Assembly (NCBI RefSeq): GCF_958979055.1
Contig: NC_084888.1
Span: forward strand, 37,901,804-37,965,803
Source of the DNA: Alnus glutinosa
Taxonomy: Eukaryota > Streptophyta > Magnoliopsida > Fagales > Betulaceae
DNA: 64,000 nt
Direction of reading: 5' to 3'
This document shows positions 9,807-21,406 of the stretch, piece after piece. The notes below the pieces were generated by a model. The model ran no database searches, had not been told where the DNA came from, and saw only the letters and a program-made list of their open reading frames with translations. Within the stretch, counting starts at the first letter, position 1. Every line of letters starts with the position of its first letter. A program made the translations under genes and the position numbers.

Positions 9807-12800
9807 ATGGGAGATGAGGGTGGTATGACGGAGATGGCGGTACCCTTGAAGCCACACTTTGTGCTGGTGCATGGTATAAGCGGGGGAGCTTGGTGCTGGT
9901 ACAAAATCCGGTGCCTCATGGAGAATTCCGGCTACAGGGTCTCGTGTATTGACCTCAAAAGCTCCGGAATTGATCAGACCGATCCCAGTTCCCTTCTCTC
10001 TTTTGATGATTACAATAAGCCGCTCATGGACTTCATGTCTAATTTGCCCGACAACGAACAGGCATGTGCTGGTCTTTAATTCTCGATCGTTTTAATCGTG
10101 TCATTTTTATTTTTTTTTAATGGTACGGCTTTCGCAATCTCTAATGATGTTTTTTTTTTATTCTTCTACTCGATCGATCAGGTCATATTAGTGGGGCATA
10201 GTGCCGGAGGACTGAGTGTAACTCAGGCGACTCATAAGTTTGCAAAGAAAATTCGGCTAGCTGTGTATGTGGCAGCAACGATGCTAAAGTTGGGCTACCT
10301 CACAGATGAAGACGTCAAGGATGTAAAGTCTTTCCTTACCATGATCACCCTTTAATTTGGGTTTTTTTTTTTTTTTTTTTTTTTCCATATATCTCATTAA
10401 TTACTTGAATCAATTGGCTAAAGCATTGAAATGAAGCTAAAAGTCATTCAATTCAGGCTAGCTAGCTAGCTTGGTGTACTGTAGAGTTGTAGGGTGTGGT
10501 CCTTCCTAGTGATGGTGATGGTGAGCAGAGTTTCAAAGAGTGTTAGGCCTTGTGGGGGCAATTCAGAATTCACAGTTACCCACCTACTCTGCTCTACAAG
10601 CGTTACCGGCCACAAGAAAACAAAATGAGTGGTTGTCTTTGCCTTACCACTTACCAATTACGAATACTCGATAAGGCGGCCAGGTACGTGTGAATGCTGC
10701 TCCCATAGGCACGTGGCTCGCATGCACCTCATAGGAATCCAAAATACTAACGCACCTGCCTTACCTGTGACTATATCCCTAACCGCACGTCTCATGGATT
10801 CGGCTTCCCATCGGTATTTTAAAACTACCGAAAGTATTGTAGTGGAAAATCCATCAAACAGTACTGTTTTTCATTTTAAAAAATTTAATAAATTTAAAAA
10901 TTATAAAAACAATAATAATTAATAACAAAAAATATTAAAATAAAAAAAAGCTTAAGGAGTGGCCGGCCACCCCATTATTGGCCCCCTTGGCCGATTTGGG
11001 GTGGACGAACCACCCCAGTTGGCTTTGGAGGTGGTCCGGCCACTCCCAAAAGGCCAAAAAACAAAACAAAAAAAAATTTAGGGTTTGAGGGGTGGCCGGA
11101 CCACCCCCAAGAACTTGGGGGTGGTTTCGACCACCCCATACAGCTGATCTGGGGGTGGCTCTTGCAACTCCCAAAGCCTTTAGGGGTGATCTGGCCACCC
11201 GCAAAACCCAAACCTTTTTTTATTTTATTTTTTTTTTCTAAGCCTTTTAAGGGTGGCCGGACCACCCCCAAGGGCCTGGGGGTGGTTTCAACCACCCCAT
11301 ACGGCCAATCTGGGGGTGGCTCGGCCTTTGGGGGTGATCCGGCCACCCCCAAAATCCAAACCTTTTTTTTTTTGTTTTTAGTTTCTAGGCCTTTTAGGGG
11401 TGGTCGGACCACCCCCAAGGGCCTGGGGGTGGTTTTGACCACCCCATACAGCCGATTTGGGGGTGGCGGGCCTTTGGGGGTGGTCCGACCACCCTAAACC
11501 CCTAACTTTTTTTTTAGTTTTGTTTTTTGGCCTTTTGGGGGTGATTCGTCCACCCCAGATCGGCCAAGGGGGTGGTCCGACCACCCCCTTGGCCAATAAT
11601 GGGGTGGCCGGGCACCCCCTTGGGCAACGCCGGTCACCTCTTATTTTTTTTTTTAATTATTATTATTTTTATAATTTTTAAATTTATTAAAAAATTTGCA
11701 AATTTTTTTAAGTGAAAAATGGTACTGTTTTCCACTACAGCACCATGCAGTAGTTTAAAACTACCGCATGGAAGCCGGATCCGCGTCTCAAAATTCAGTG
11801 TACTGTCAATTATCGCATGTTAAGTTCGAGTCATATTGATTCTGTAACGATTCACCTCTAATGATATAATATTGTTCGCTTTTAACTCCTCAAAATCAGA
11901 TTTTTCATAAAATCACTCATCATGATACTACTCTCGCAAAAGCACGCTTAACCGCGAAGTTATGATAGGTTTACGGTTTTATAATGCGTTATGTCAAAGA
12001 TAAATACGTTTATACATATAAGCACATTTCCATTCTCAAGGGACGTGAAACGTCACAAATACATACATATAAGTTTATATTGGCCAATTTTGAATCGTCC
12101 CATTTATTTAAACTCGCTTTCTAGTTCCCACCGCCTTAATTACAATCCTCTCTTCAATTATTATGGCTAGGCATGTCTGGTCGTCCGATGACCACCAAAT
12201 CTTAATTTAAGCTTTTATTCTGTTCATTGCCAGGTGGAAATGGAATGGGTGTCAGCCGAATGAAAGCGCTCGTGTGCTAGTTTAGATTAGTTTAGTTTAG
12301 TTTAGTTTAGTTGGTTTTTTTATTTTCCCCTCTAACTAAATATTGCACATTTTCAGTACCTTTATTCAAGCTGCCTCCAATGATTGAGAATTGAGATGGG
12401 ACAAAATTCAAAAGTTAATTCAACTGCTATCTAGGAGTATGAAATAATTAGGGTCATGAGTTAAAGTAATATTTAATCCTTTATTTTATTTCAAACAGGG
12501 AGTACCCGATTTATCTGAATTTGGCAATGTATATGAGCTACAATTCGGATCGGGTCCTGATCAACCTCCGACAAGCGCCCTTATCAAGAAAGAATTTCAA
12601 CGCAAAATCATCTACCATATGAGCCCTCGGGAGGTAATTTTATTATTATTATTATTATTTTGTTGTCTTCTCGAAAAAATATATAATAATAATTTCCTCG
12701 ATCATGACTTGCACGGGCCTGATTGTTTCCCTTAGGATTCGACACTAGCTGGGATGCTTTTGAGGCCAGGGCCGATCAAAGCATTACTGGATGCCCGTTT

Positions 12801-13017
12801 TGTGGACGATCATAACGTGGATAAGGTGCCGCGCATCTACATTAAGACAAAGCATGATCGAGTGGTCAAACCGGAGCAACAAGATGCGATGATCAAGAGG
12901 TGGCCTCCATCTGAAGTGTATGTCTTGGATAGTGATCACAGCCCCTTCTTCTCCACACCATTTCTGCTCTTCGGCTTCCTACTCAAGGCTGTCGCTTCTC
13001 GTGGTATAAAGCTATAA
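9807..13017 (+). CDS. MES17: Methylesterase, MES17/SABP2 family (alpha/beta hydrolase)
   Basis: Four coding exons, 9807-10061, 10182-10322, 12499-12633 and 12736-13017, give 270 residues, the usual MES length. The family hydrolyses methyl esters of plant hormones in the cytosol. The closest remembered relative is Arabidopsis MES17, which acts on methyl-IAA; substrate here is inferred. The N-terminal HFVLVHGISGGAWCWYK is the oxyanion-hole region, and VILVGHSAGG holds the nucleophile Ser92. Asp218 (in KTKHDRVV) and His245 (in DSDHSPFF) complete the triad. The start is the first ATG in frame (ATGGGAGATG). Intron 1 needs a GC donor (CAG/GCATGT) to keep the frame; intron 2 is 2.2 kb and contains a foldback transposon. 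All junctions are phase 0. The gene converges with the receptor kinase at 13735. Confidence 0.92.
10795..11783. mobile_element. Foldback/MITE-like element, 989 bp, with GC-rich hairpin core
   Basis: Left and right ends are long inverted repeats (about 190 bp, imperfect): left GGATTCGGCTTCC, right GGAAGCCGGATCC. The pairing continues through ACTGTTTTTCA, an AT-rich stretch and GGCCACCCCATTATTGGCC. A 7-bp direct repeat, CGTCTCA, flanks the element (10788-10794 and 11784-11790). The core (about 10960-11640) is unusually GC-rich for the region and made of repeated short palindromes such as GGGGTGGTCGGACCACCCC and GGGGGTGGTTTTGACCACCCC, separated by T-runs. It lies entirely inside intron 2 of the methylesterase. 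No transposase is encoded; the open frames over it are low-complexity Gly/Pro-rich shadows. The superfamily is uncertain; hAT- or Mutator-like is possible from the TSD size. Confidence 0.82.
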
Positions 13018-13734
13018 ATTTTTTTTATTTTTTTTTCTTCTTCTCTTATTTGGTGGGTTGGGGTATTAATGGCAAATTAGTGAAGCGGTTTGTTTATTAG
13101 ACATGCATTGTATTGGAATCAAAATAATTCAATAACATTCTCGATCATGTGTTAATTAAGATATATACTACTAAACTTTCCAATACAACAATATAGGATT
13201 GCAATTTGCAAATTTAAGAATTGAGCTGGAAGGAAAAGTGCCTATGCAGTAAAGATGGGCTTTTGTTGAGCATATCGGCCTAATTCTAATATTTTCTTAA
13301 TATTCAAACGAGCCCAATCAAAGTGGTCTGGATGTTTAAAACTGAAAAGAAAACTGGCTATTCAATTCAGATCCAAGGCAACAACTTGATATATGCAGCA
13401 GGCAGCAGCTAGCCAAGCCAAGCCTACACATATTGTTTATGTTGGCATCCAAACTGCCTACACATATAGCTACAAATTTAATTACTAGCTTACCAGTACT
13501 ACACGCAAATTTAATTACTAGTTTGTTCTGATGGTAGTAAGACTAAGAATCTTAAAACAAGACCTAGAATTGGAGATTATTTCATACATGAGTGCACAAT
13601 ATGAAGAAAGCCTTACCACTAAGCGGTGGCATGCATATATCCATATTGCCTTCCAAATTAGATGAAAATAGCTGTCGCTGAGTACCGAAACAGTCTTAGC
13701 TAGTTCCATTTAGCAGATCGAATACTAGAAGGCT
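13018..13734. other. Convergent intergenic spacer
   Basis: AT-rich spacer holding the 3' untranslated regions of the methylesterase (+) and the receptor kinase (-). No further gene seen. Confidence 0.6.
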
Positions 13735-16204
13735 TCATGGGGTTTGCAAATTAGACTCAGATTCAGAAGATGGGCGGTTCATCACCTCAGATTGCTGAAT
13801 TTCCTCTATCATCCTGGCAACTTCATCCATATTGGGTCGCATGTCAGGCAACTTTGACACGCATGCCAGTGAAATCTGAAGCATCTGCACCATCTGCTCT
13901 TCAACATGTTGGTGTCTCAGCAGCTCCACATCAAAAACCTCAGCTGTCCATTCCTCGCGGACAACAGACCGGACCCATCTTGGGAGATCAACAACCACGT
14001 CATGGTGTCCTGGATGTTGGAATGGGACTTTGCCTGTCAGCATCTCAAGGAGGAGCACACCAAAGCTATAAACATCAGCTTTCTGAGTGAACTTCCGTGT
14101 TTCGACCACCTCCGGCGCACAGTATCCTGTGGTTCGGGAAATGGTAGCCGGGAAGTTCATTAGAGGAGTCAAGCCAACATCGGAGATGCAACCATCGAGG
14201 TCTTGAGTGAGTAGGACATTGCAGGACTTGATGTTGCCATGGCTACATTTACCGCCACCCTCAGAATGGATGTGGGCAATTCCCCTGGCGGTTCCGAGGA
14301 ATATCTTGACTCTTGAATCCCAATCCAAGGGAGTCCTTCCCTCACCCCCGTTTCCTGTTTTATGTGTGGAAACATAAGAGTGGGAAAAAAATTATATGGT
14401 ATCTTTACCAATGACGTTAGACAAAAGACACGTTTGACTGAATGTTTCATGTGTTCAGCCAAGTAGAGCTTCATTTTTTGGAAGCTGCAACTGCAAGTTT
14501 GATTCATGACAATGCCTATTGCCTTGGCGTTTAAGCAGATTACAACAAAAGAAGCATACGGTCTGCATATATCAATATCTAATTGGGTGATCTATCCCCG
14601 TTTCCCTATTTCGAATAAGTAGCGATTTAACATAATATTAGAGTACAAGTCTTGAGTTTCAACCTTATTTGCCGTCATTAATTTGTTAATTCAATTAAAT
14701 ATTTCATGTGTTGTATTTTATGTATTTAGGAGAATTTTGAACTTACATGTGAAAGAGAGTGTTAAAATATTAATTAAATGATTGAATTCACTATTTATTA
14801 TCGGCTTAAACTTTTGGGACCAATGGAAAAGAAATGCAGAAGTCCAGTAATAAAATGATAGGATTTAACAGGGTTAAGCTTAAGCATACCATGCAAGAGT
14901 GCAAACAAGCTGCCAGCAGGCATGTAGTTGTAAACCAAAAGCTTCTCATCCTTGGAATAGTAATAAGCGCGGAGTGGAACAACATTTGGGTGCTGTCCGA
15001 TCCTCCCTACAACTTCCATCTGTTGCTCAAACTCTTTCTTTACGGCAACAACTTCCCTCAACCTTTTCACTACCACTGTAGTCCCATCGTCCAAAACAGC
15101 TTTGTAGGCTGTTCCATAACTCCCCTTTCCAAGAACTTCGGCTGAAGCCCTCAATAAATCCTCAAGATCGAAGTTATAAGAGCATCCTTCAAAGAAGAAC
15201 AGTTTGTTCTTCTCAGCTTCCTGAACCCCACTCCCAAAGTCCATAGGCTTCTCATTCCTTCCACTATGAGAGGCCTTCCCTTTGAATACGCCTTTGCCAT
15301 TAATGCCATCACCATCACCATCACCAGCTTTCCTCTTCAGGCAGCATATGAAGATGATCAGAACTAGGAGAGAAAGCATTGCGGAGGCCCCAACAGCCAG
15401 AGCAATAATAGAACCAAGGCCAAATTTCTTGCTGGATATAGAATTATGGTTCTGTCGGGTCGTCAAAGAGTTTGACGAGTGAGATGGGGAAGGGGAAGGT
15501 GAAGTGGAGATTGTAGAGCAATGCTTGAGAGGCAGCCCACATAATAGAGAATTCCCAACAAATGAAGAAGATGGGAACTTTTGGAGGGAAAACGGAATCG
15601 AGCCATTTAAGTTGTTATAGCTCAGATTCAGAAGCTTGAGGTTTGGGAGATTCAGGTTGGGGATAACTCCAGAGATGGAATTCTTTTCGACATTCAGCAC
15701 TGCGAGTCGTGTCAGATTCTGAATTGTGAGTGGTATATTACCAGAGAAGGAGTTATAGGAGATATCTAGCACGCTGAGTTTGGGGGAGAGAGAGGCAGGA
15801 AATAGACCAGAGAAGTTGTTATGCTGGAGGTATAAGTATTGGAGGGAAGGAATGGAGGGGATATCAGGAGGAAGGCTTCCATTGAGGTAGTTAGATCGGA
15901 GGCTAAGGAATCCAAGTGCATCTAGCCTCCCCAAGCTATTAGCTGGGATGGAGCCATATAGTCCAATTGCTGGAATATGGATGGCAATCACACGGGATCC
16001 ATTTGAATTACAAGTAACGCCAACCCAAGAGCTGCAAATTGGAGCTCCCGAATTCCAGTTGAGTTTTCGGGCAGGAGGGACAGCAGCAGCAAAATCAAGG
16101 AGGGCTTGTCTGTCGGATTTTAAGTCGGCAATAATAATCACGGGAAAGATAGCGAGTATGAAGAGAAAGAGCATATGCATGGCAATGAAGGAGGGGGGCT
16201 TCAT
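13735..16204 (-). CDS. LRR-III receptor-like protein, probable inactive kinase
   Basis: Two exons, 16204-14890 and 14354-13735, encode 644 residues; the junction splits a Gly codon (CATG/GT ... AG/GAAACG). Order: signal peptide (about 1-26), cysteine-flanked LRR N-cap (SDRQALLDF...WVGVTC), about five LRRs (70-225), Ser/Pro-rich spacer, transmembrane helix (261-289), then a kinase-like domain. The glycine loop [12 protein letters not shown] and Lys380 are present. The catalytic loop reads HGN (477-479) instead of HRD and DFG reads DVG (497-499), so phosphotransfer is unlikely. This matches the plant family annotated as 'probable inactive receptor kinase' (At5g58300-like), which acts at the plasma membrane. 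The start was chosen at 16204 because it opens directly onto the signal peptide. The single intron within the kinase domain is typical of subfamily III. Confidence 0.92.
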
Positions 16205-18760
16205 GGATATATATTTTTTTCCGTTTGAAAATGAAGAAATTATGCTGAGTCTTGACCTCAGCAATTAATTCTTGATGTTCTCCTGATTCAGCAAGATGAA
16301 AACCATTAGACAAAGTTAGCTGATCATGTTTTTGGGGGAAGCGGGGATCATTTGCTTGCCACCTTAAATTAAAAAAAAAAAAAAAAAACAAAACAAAACT
16401 ACTGTCCAACAGTTTCCTCTAATATAAGCATCGAAAGAACCACTCAACTGAAGATGTGTTTGTTGGAGAAATTCACTGCTGATGTTGCCTTAACTTGAAG
16501 GCGTAGCAGTTACAGAGCAAATTATTCACTCTTTTCATTTAGAAATTATAGCTTTCTATTCTATTCAATGGAGAATAAAAGTTGCATGGTAATTTTTTCC
16601 TTAAAGATTACGAGGAACAAAATATATAGAACAAGTCAATGAAGAAATATAAACCACCATGATATTTGAAAACACTTACAAGAGACAGGTTCCATAAATC
16701 TGACAGGAATGTAAGTGAAGGATCCTCCTTAACCTTCTATGTACAACACTGAGGTTTCCTAGTTATTGAGAGAGAACATGCATTTCCAAAGCTTCTTTTA
16801 CATGGAGTGGATTTTTCTTTAAACAGCTTTCCAGCTCAACTCTTTTATTTTGGGAAAGCAAAAGAGCACCTTTTTATAAAAAAGAAAGAAAGAAAAGTTG
16901 CAACTCGTATTCAGTACTTGGAACTTTGAAAAAAAATATAAAAAATCGACATACAAAAGCAAAGTGATTATAAAGAATCCAAGGAAAAAAATATAAACAA
17001 AGTCATGGTAAAGAAAAAGCAAAAGTGTGATTCTTCTTTGTTGGGTAAAAAGGGAAGGCATCGGCATCGTCTGCTTAAAATAGCTGGCCTGTTTTCTCCG
17101 AGCATTAATTAATTATATAGTTTTCTAATGGGCGCCAATAGAACATTACAGAAGAATAAAACATAATTAAGGATATCAACAATTAAGCTTATTGCACCTG
17201 CAGCTAATTAAAAATGAAAATCTGAGTGATCTTTCAAAAACTTTGGCGGTTATGTCCTGTGAAAAGCGACACTACCAAAGTCCTGATAAAAAACAAGATT
17301 TTCGGTCGCTTTCCGGCCACCTTTAAAAGGATTAATTAGTAGCACTCCTGTGGCCTCCATTTTGTTTAAATCTTTCTCCCCAAAAACGAGAGAGGCCCTG
17401 TTTAAGACTTAAAGCAACACACATGGCTTAAACATTCCCATGCATACACAACAATGCAGAAGCAAAAATTTCTTCTCAAATTACTCACTTACTAATCAGT
17501 GCCTGCGCATGCAGTTGAAGCTAGCTAGCTCTCAGATTGACCAGTTTTCTTCCATCCTCAACAAGCAACCACGTTGCTTCTTCCACTATCAACGAGAGAG
17601 AGAGAGCAATGAAAATATCTGGAAGGAAAACCAAAAAGACAAATTTTCATCTCTCAGCACCGATGTCGGCAAAGGTAAAAAAAAAAAAACAAAATAGAAA
17701 TGCGCCTCTAAAGCTGTTTTACCCAACCAACAAGCAGCATTGTTTAAATGCCTTGCCGTCGTAACCGAAAAGAATATGGTAGCATTATTTGATTGAAGAA
17801 CGAAAAGAAGAAAAGAAAGCATTCGTCATGCGTGGCTATCATGGTATTCGGGTTAGGAGGAGAGAGCAGAGATCGAGTACAAAGAAGGAAACGGACATGT
17901 GATGTGCTGCCTTTTAAGGTGACGGTTTTTGTTGGTAGAACTAACCTTGTTGCTATTCATTTACCATTTATGAGAATGTAAAATTAGGAAGAGATATAAA
18001 ATTAATTGAAATTGCTTGCCTTCCTTCTTGCCTGCATGGCACGAAGCAGAGAGGGACAGGTGTCAGGTTTTTCTTTAAAAATGGTAATTCAATCCGGCTG
18101 GCTAAATCTGACAGGTGTCAGTTCCTGGGGCAATTTGTAAATAAGTGTGGGAGAAAAGTTAATTAACCCCAATTTCTTTTACAAATATTCCAAAAAAAAA
18201 CATAGATGATGATGATGAAGATGAATTTAGAAATGGTTGATTAAAAACAAAGGAAAATTATTACGCATCATTCCTTGTTTTGACTTGATGCTCCACCAAA
18301 ATTGAAAAAAAAAAAAAAAAAAAAAAAAAAGGCCTATTAATAAAGACAACTTGGGCTCACATGGTAGGACCCTTAAAAGTAAAGTACTTTTAGCCAACTC
18401 CTTAATTCATGCCTGAGACCCTATATAAATAGGCTCCCATATATATATATATATATATATTGTTAGTTTGTAGTGGCAGTTGACATGAATTTTGTTAGTT
18501 TGGTGTCATTTTCCAAGTACTTTTACGGAATAGAGAAAGTTAACGACAGAGGGTTCCCAAACCTACCAGGAGGCAATAAATTAAACTCGCATTAGAGTGA
18601 GACTCAACAATAACAATAATGCATGCTACCAATGCCAACCGCTATCGGTCATCCATAATAGAAGAACTAGCTCATAGGGATTTTTCACTATAATTTAAAT
18701 TTAGAATTTTAACGCATTTTTATTGTATTTTTTTTCATTATAAATTAAAAAAATGTTTGT

Positions 18761-18846
<86 letters not shown>

Positions 18847-20460
18847 ACAATTTTCAGTAAAAACACAATAAAAGTTAAGACCCTTAATTTTATTTTAACC
18901 CCAAAAAAGTAATTTTTTTTTAAAAAAAAATATTTGGTCATGTAAGTGTAGTTTATAACGAAAAGAAGTATATAAAAAAAAAATTAGCAAAAAGAAAATC
19001 TAAATTTCAAATATTACAGCATAGATACTGTAGTTTTATCAATGGTCAAGATGGTGCTATAATTTTTTTTTACAGCACCTGAGCCAAATCCTACAAAATA
19101 AAAACAAAATTTTTCACTCAACATTTAATGCAATCAAACAAATCCTCTCACATTACGTTCAATGCTTAATCAAATAAATGTTTGTCTTATTTTGCTAGCT
19201 TTCAAAAGTAGAAAAACACTTCAAAAATTTTTTTTAAGTGAATCATACAAAAAAAAAAAAAAAAAAAAAAACCATTAAACATTCAAATATATTAAAAAAA
19301 TTAAACCCTTAATTTTATTTTAATCTATATAAATTAAAACATGTTAAAATCTTTGTGCCCATATGAATAGTTTATAATTAACTCTTTAATGTTTTAAAAG
19401 CATTTCTATGAAGAAGAAAAATAGCAAAAAAAAAACCATGATTTTGATTATCAAAGCATAAAATAGAAAATTAGCAGGAATTTTTTATATTGTCGATTCC
19501 ATACCTATTATATTTCAATTATATATAATTTTGAACATTAGAAAAAGCAAATGAACGGGGAAAAAAAAAAAAAAACTCATAAACATTCAAATGAAGAATT
19601 GCTCAACCAAAAATTTCACAAACAAAATGAAAACATATTTAAATCTCAACCAAAAATATAAAATACTAAAAAAACACCTGTCTTCATAAAAGAGTCCTAC
19701 TTGTATTATTAATTGAGAGAGAAACTACTTGTATCATTAATAGAGAGAGAGATATATATTAAATAGACCGGTTCAATTTTATTTAAAAGAGCGGTTCAGT
19801 ACTTGAAGGACCGATTTAGTCACTAAAAAATATGGGTTCATACCACGTGTCACCATTCTATGCTATTCTAAGAAGAAAAGAAAAAAAAAAAAACTCAGCT
19901 TTTTATATATATATATATATATATATATGATAAGATGGTAGTTGGCTGTTAGCACCCAGCTGTGATCCAATCCTTAATACTGGTGACTGGTGTTAATCCT
20001 TACATAAGGTCGACGCTTCTTCAGTTTAACATATATAGCGGCATGCCAGTAGACGCAGACGGAGTATGTCACTGTTAGTAAAAGTGCATGAGAGCTTATA
20101 GGACAGAGATAAAGAGTAACTTCTTTGTGCTTATTAACCATATACGTACTGGACTGGCTGCAACTCCTCGATCAACATTCATGGACATGAAATTTCATCT
20201 CAACATACTATCTACTATCCAGCGGAGGCACACTTGTGAACCCTCTCCAAATTTCATAACAGTTTGACTCTCAATCTTCCAAGTCCAATCTCAACCCTCC
20301 TCCGATGGAAGGAAATAAAGGAGGAAAAAAAGGTAAGAGCCCAAGGGAAGGAAGAAGGGAGCATAGATAACCACCTCTCTTCTGCGGGTTTTTTTTTTTT
20401 TTTTTTCAAAAAAAAAATATAGGCAGTCAAGAGGGACTGACAAATGATATTTTGAGGTGG

Positions 20461-20491
<31 letters not shown>

Positions 20492-21406
20492 GTTAAAAAA
20501 GAGATCCGTTCACGAATTCCCTTCCATTTTTACCCAGTTCCCAAGCGAAGTTTTGTTTTGTTTATGGTTTTTATAAAGAAACGAGTGTCTTCCTTGTCCT
20601 TCCCTCCTTCCCCTTTCCTCGCATTTACGACCAAACGGATCGTAGGACTAAAAAATGGAGCCGCATTTTATTACAGCCTGCCAATAAAGATGACTAATAA
20701 CTACAGCGAGCTCTAAACCGATTCAGAACCTCAAACAAATACTTCCTAGAAGTAGTTCAAACTGTTTTTACCTCTTATCAACAGCTTCCGTTAAGATCTT
20801 TAAAAAGTTAAAAGACTATAACAATTAGTCCCAAATTCAGACATCACCTACTTTTGGGAGACCTAGAAGGATCATTATGGAGGTATAACATGATGATTCA
20901 GTTGGAGTAACAGTGTTTCTAACCTCACCTTCTCCCCTACAAGACATCCAAAGAGGTTACTGGAAACCACTGCAGGACCCAGTTGCTATTATTCCTAAAA
21001 GTCATTTCAACAACTTTGTAGAGCAGACAGTTCAAAAAATAAAAGAATTGTTGATGCAATAAGATGACAAAACTTCAAAAAAGAATGATTTCCAACGAGG
21101 TAAGATGATCAGAAATTTCAAAAAATAATTTCCATGTCAGTTGTTGGGCACGTTACCTCAACTGTAAGCTTTATTTGTCTCGGTCCATCTCAACTGTAAT
21201 ACTAAAAAATGCATAAAACTTCCAAAGATGGACATAGCAGCTCAAGGTAATGTAGACCTTGCAAAGCTCTACTTGATACAGATGCAAGGCACCCCTATAC
21301 CATTTCCATTTATCTGAGATGGTCAAAACCTCAAGAATCTTTAGAGAGCTCCAGCGGTAAAACAAAACAGAACAGAATGGAAAGATAGGAAAATCTTAAG
21401 AAGCAA
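16205..21406. other. Intergenic, AT-rich, no gene recognised
   Basis: Contains the promoter and leader of the receptor-like kinase just upstream of 16204, then about 5 kb without a recognisable gene. It is rich in A/T runs and microsatellites: (AT)n at 18757-18842, shorter AT runs at about 18441-18461 and 19903-19928, and (GA)n at about 20467-20491. Confidence 0.55.
18757..18842. repeat. (AT)n microsatellite, about 86 bp
   Basis: Long uninterrupted AT run starting after AAAAT and ending before CACACAATTT. Such a tract may be polymorphic and is prone to assembly error. Confidence 0.95.

Noticed and set aside
10935..11681. Several overlapping open frames of 70-155 codons on both strands
   Set aside because: They translate the GGGGTGG/CCACCCC palindromes of the foldback element into Gly/Pro/Thr-rich low-complexity peptides. 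There is no domain and the same pattern appears on both strands.
14834..15482. Plus-strand frames across the receptor kinase exon
   Set aside because: Antisense shadows of the LRR-kinase coding sequence.
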